DNA from: Hyphomicrobiales bacterium
GTDB lineage: Bacteria > Pseudomonadota > Alphaproteobacteria > Rhizobiales > Aestuariivirgaceae
DNA: 8,328 bases
Assembly: GCA_025356765.1 (NCBI GenBank)
Contig: JANXRO010000123.1
Span: 1-8,328 of the forward strand
Direction: 5' to 3'
Of this stretch, positions 6,667 to 8,328 are shown piece after piece (positions within the stretch are counted from its first letter, which is position 1; the number at the start of each line of letters is the position of its first letter). The notes below the pieces were generated by a model. The model worked only from the letters and a program-made list of their open reading frames with translations, was not told the DNA's origin and did not search any database. Both the position numbers and the translations under genes were made by a program.

Positions 6667-7469
6667 TGACGTCTGCCCCAACTGAAATTGCAGTTTTGTT
6701 TACAGTGTTCAAACCGCATGACGAAATTAAGCAAACGCTGGATAGTTTGCGTATGCAAACTGAGCCATTCAAACTTTTTGTTGTTGATGATGGCACGCCC
6801 TATCATGTTGACTACGAAAATCTAACACATGGAATTGATGTTGAGATCATTCGCATGCCCCAAAATTTGGGCCGAACAGCAGCGCTCAATGTGGGCTTGC
6901 GCGAAATTCTTAAAACGAATCTGCGCTATGTGGCTTTGATTGATAACGCCGATACATGCGCAGCCGATCGTTTCACAAAGCAATTGAATTTTTTGAAAAG
7001 CAATCCCGAAATTTCAATTGTGAGCACTTGGGTTCGCTATAACTTTCAGGTTTCTGGCCGTGTGATGGAGGCCAAGCTTCCTGATACCTGGCAGGCTTGC
7101 GCCAAGCTTTTGCGTTATAATGCGCCGATAACACACACGGCGATGATGGCGCGCCTGGAAGTTTTTAAAACTGTGGGGCTTTATTCAGAAGATTATCCAG
7201 CGGCGGAAGATTATGCGCTTGAGCATATGGCGCATGCGCATGGTTTAAAGATGACGAATATCCCTGAAGTTCTGATGGACACATTGGAAATGCATGAATC
7301 TATTTCTGGCGGTAATCGGTTCAAACAATTGCAAAGCAGACTTCATTTGCAGCAAAAATATGCCAATTGGTTTGATATTCACAGCTATCTTGGAATTTGC
7401 CGCACACTCATCTTAATGTATGGGCCAGCTGGCTTATTGCGTAAATTTAAAACTACTCTGCGTGTATAG
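6666..7469 (+). CDS. Glycosyltransferase family 2 (GT-A fold)
   Basis: The 267-residue protein has the GT2 nucleotide-sugar fold: EIAVLFTVFKPHDEIKQTLDSL at the N-terminus, FVVDDGT with D41 and D42 for the nucleotide, NLGRTAALNVGL (67-78), then LIDNADTC where D93 and D96 stand in the DXD region, and AAEDYALEHMAH with E181-D182 as the likely catalytic-base region. It should extend the lipid-linked repeat unit at the inner face of the membrane. The metal-binding stretch reads DNAD rather than the common DADD or DSDD. ATG 6666 overlaps the flippase stop (TGATG), implying translational coupling; an in-frame GTG at 6663 is also possible. There is no predicted membrane helix of the processive-synthase type, so it is more likely a single-addition enzyme than a polymerase. 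Donor and acceptor are unknown. Confidence 0.92.
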   Translation: MTSAPTEIAVLFTVFKPHDEIKQTLDSLRMQTEPFKLFVVDDGTPYHVDYENLTHGIDVEIIRMPQNLGRTAALNVGLREILKTNLRYVALIDNADTCAADRFTKQLNFLKSNPEISIVSTWVRYNFQVSGRVMEAKLPDTWQACAKLLRYNAPITHTAMMARLEVFKTVGLYSEDYPAAEDYALEHMAHAHGLKMTNIPEVLMDTLEMHESISGGNRFKQLQSRLHLQQKYANWFDIHSYLGICRTLILMYGPAGLLRKFKTTLRV

Positions 7470-7516
7470 GTTCTGCATGAACTTTGGACAACGGGCGGCC
7501 CAAAATTAAGAATAGA

Positions 7517-7593
7517 TGGTCGGAGCGACAGGATTCGAACCTGCGACCCCTAGTCCCCCAGACTAGTGCGCTACCGGGCTGCGCTACGCTCCG
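7517..7593 (-). tRNA. tRNA-Pro, anticodon GGG
   Basis: The 77-base gene folds into a complete cloverleaf. The acceptor stem is CGGAGCG paired with CGCTCCG. The anticodon stem is CTAGT/ACTAG with loop CTGGGGG, giving anticodon GGG (plus-strand 7557-7559). The T-arm is GCAGG-TTCGAAT-CCTGT, with discriminator A and an encoded CCA. The C1-G72 pair and the D-arm GCGCAGCCCGGTAGCGC fit bacterial tRNA-Pro. It lies 46 bases after the stop of the second flippase on the same strand and is convergent with the GT2 gene, 47 bases away. I see no strong terminator on either side. Confidence 0.97.
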
Positions 7594-7639
7594 ACGTTTG
7601 GGCGGTCTAGCATTGTTGAACCAAAAGTCCAACACAAAG

Positions 7640-8328
7640 CTATATTTTTTGAAACAACCATAAAAGGTCGGCCCGGCGGCCCATCAGCGACTGAACTTGG
7701 GCTGCCAACATTGCAGCCCAAATAAATTCTGCCAAGATCGCGGCATAGCCAAGGCCGATGAAACCGAACATGCGGTTGAATATCATCGAGGCAAAGCCAA
7801 AAAATATAAGCCCTACTATACAGGCCCCAGCTGAACGCACTTGATGTCCGCCGATTGACAGCAGGTTCTGATTCATGCCGCTCAATGCGCGAATTGACTG
7901 GCCCACCAAAAATAACACCAACAGCCATTGTCCGCTGCGATAGATTTCACCAAAGAAGCTGAGAAAAAAACCACCGAAGAAAATTGTAAACAACAGGCCA
8001 AGCGCCAGTGTCATTGCTGTGAGAAGGTTAAGCCTTACAAGCAGGTTGTCTGCAACTTTGTCGTCTCCGCGCGTCAGTGCTGCAGTAAGATCTGGCAAAA
8101 TAAATTGTTGGGTTGCTTGAATGACAAAGCCCGCAATGCCCGCAAGCCTGATGGCAAGGCCAACGATGGCCACTTCTTCGGGCGGCAAAATAAATCCACC
8201 AAGCAACGTTACAATATCTGCGAACATCACAGTTACCGCACCAACAATTGCCAATGCGATTGCGCGACGGCGCAAAACATGGGTGAGCATGGGGCGCGTT
8301 TTCCACCAATCTCCAAAGGCTATGCCGG
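7640..8328 (-). CDS. Second oligosaccharide flippase / polysaccharide biosynthesis membrane protein (MOP superfamily), N-terminus beyond right edge
   Basis: The frame ends at TAG 7642-7640 and stays open to the right edge, giving about 229 C-terminal residues. An internal ATG at 8290 exists, but the preceding residues (GIAFGDWWKTRPM) continue in frame, so the gene very probably starts outside. Several hydrophobic helices are visible: ALAIVGAVTVMFADIVTLLG, a segment with VGLAIRLAGIAGFVIQATQQ, LLTAMTLALGLLFTIFFGG, QWLLVLFLVGQSIRALSG, GACIVGLIFFGFASMIFN and GLGYAAILAEFIWAAMLA. The pattern RLAGIAGFVIQATQQFILPDLTAAL, with an acidic loop before the next helix, is typical of Wzx/MATE-type flippases such as those of Polysacc_synt proteins. 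Half of such a protein (usually 400-500 residues) would be about this size. It is read toward the tRNA and away from the main gene cluster. The family is fairly sure; the substrate is unknown. Confidence 0.82.
   Translation of the reverse strand, partial: GIAFGDWWKTRPMLTHVLRRRAIALAIVGAVTVMFADIVTLLGGFILPPEEVAIVGLAIRLAGIAGFVIQATQQFILPDLTAALTRGDDKVADNLLVRLNLLTAMTLALGLLFTIFFGGFFLSFFGEIYRSGQWLLVLFLVGQSIRALSGMNQNLLSIGGHQVRSAGACIVGLIFFGFASMIFNRMFGFIGLGYAAILAEFIWAAMLAAQVQSLMGRRADLLWLFQKI

Noticed and set aside
7470..7516. Bidirectional terminator between the GT2 gene and the tRNA
   Set aside because: Only short arms were seen (GTTC/GAAC around 7471-7483 and TTTGG/CCAAA around 7484-7505), with no T-run of note on either strand; too weak to call.
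7517..7593. tRNA-Pro as an integration (att) site bounding a genomic island
   Set aside because: The tRNA 3' end faces the polysaccharide cluster, which fits the idea. However, I found no integrase and no repeat of the tRNA 3' end within the window, and polysaccharide-type genes lie on both sides.
7453..7635. A 60-codon minus-strand open frame reading SVAQPGSALVWGTRGRRFES
   Set aside because: This is the well-known false peptide made by translating through a tRNA gene; the tRNA-Pro explains the sequence.
1..8328. CRISPR array, insertion sequence, toxin-antitoxin or phage defence genes
   Set aside because: No regularly spaced repeats, transposase-like frames, terminal inverted repeats or defence-type domains were seen; the coding content is fully explained by polysaccharide genes and one tRNA.

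Overview
The window is one part of an exopolysaccharide/capsule assembly locus, probably from an alphaproteobacterium of moderate GC content. The lineage call rests on two things. The protein set (GumC/ExoP-like chain-length protein, short Wza-like lipoprotein, WcaJ-like initiating transferase) is common in that class. The gaps between genes also carry sequences matching the binding site of CtrA, a cell-cycle regulator found in that class. I cannot name a genus.

Layout. Bases 1-1712 (minus strand) encode most of a polysaccharide co-polymerase, which runs off the left edge before any kinase domain can be judged. Bases 1713-1855 are a divergent promoter region. On the plus strand follow a small Wza-like outer-membrane export lipoprotein (1856-2557), a GT4 (GT-B fold) glycosyltransferase (2563-3651), a 109-base gap with a perfect CtrA-type box, a polyprenyl-phosphate glycosylphosphotransferase (about 3761-5287), a Wzx-like flippase (5320-6666), and a GT2 glycosyltransferase whose ATG overlaps the flippase stop (6666-7469). 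A tRNA-Pro(GGG) lies on the minus strand at 7517-7593. Beyond it, also on the minus strand, is the C-terminal part of a second MOP-superfamily flippase (7640 to the right edge).

How the genes would work together (inference from the families): the glycosylphosphotransferase puts the first sugar phosphate on the lipid carrier; the GT4 and GT2 enzymes extend it; the Wzx protein flips the lipid-linked repeat unit to the periplasm; the co-polymerase controls polymerisation and length; and the Wza-like lipoprotein takes part in export across the outer membrane. This is a Wzx/Wzy-type pathway, but no Wzy polymerase is in the window. The main observation is a set of CtrA-like boxes: a full match before the initiating transferase, a one-mismatch copy before the export lipoprotein, and a two-mismatch copy facing the co-polymerase. 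Together they suggest that polysaccharide production is tied to the cell cycle. I saw no transposon, CRISPR array or clearly unknown system.
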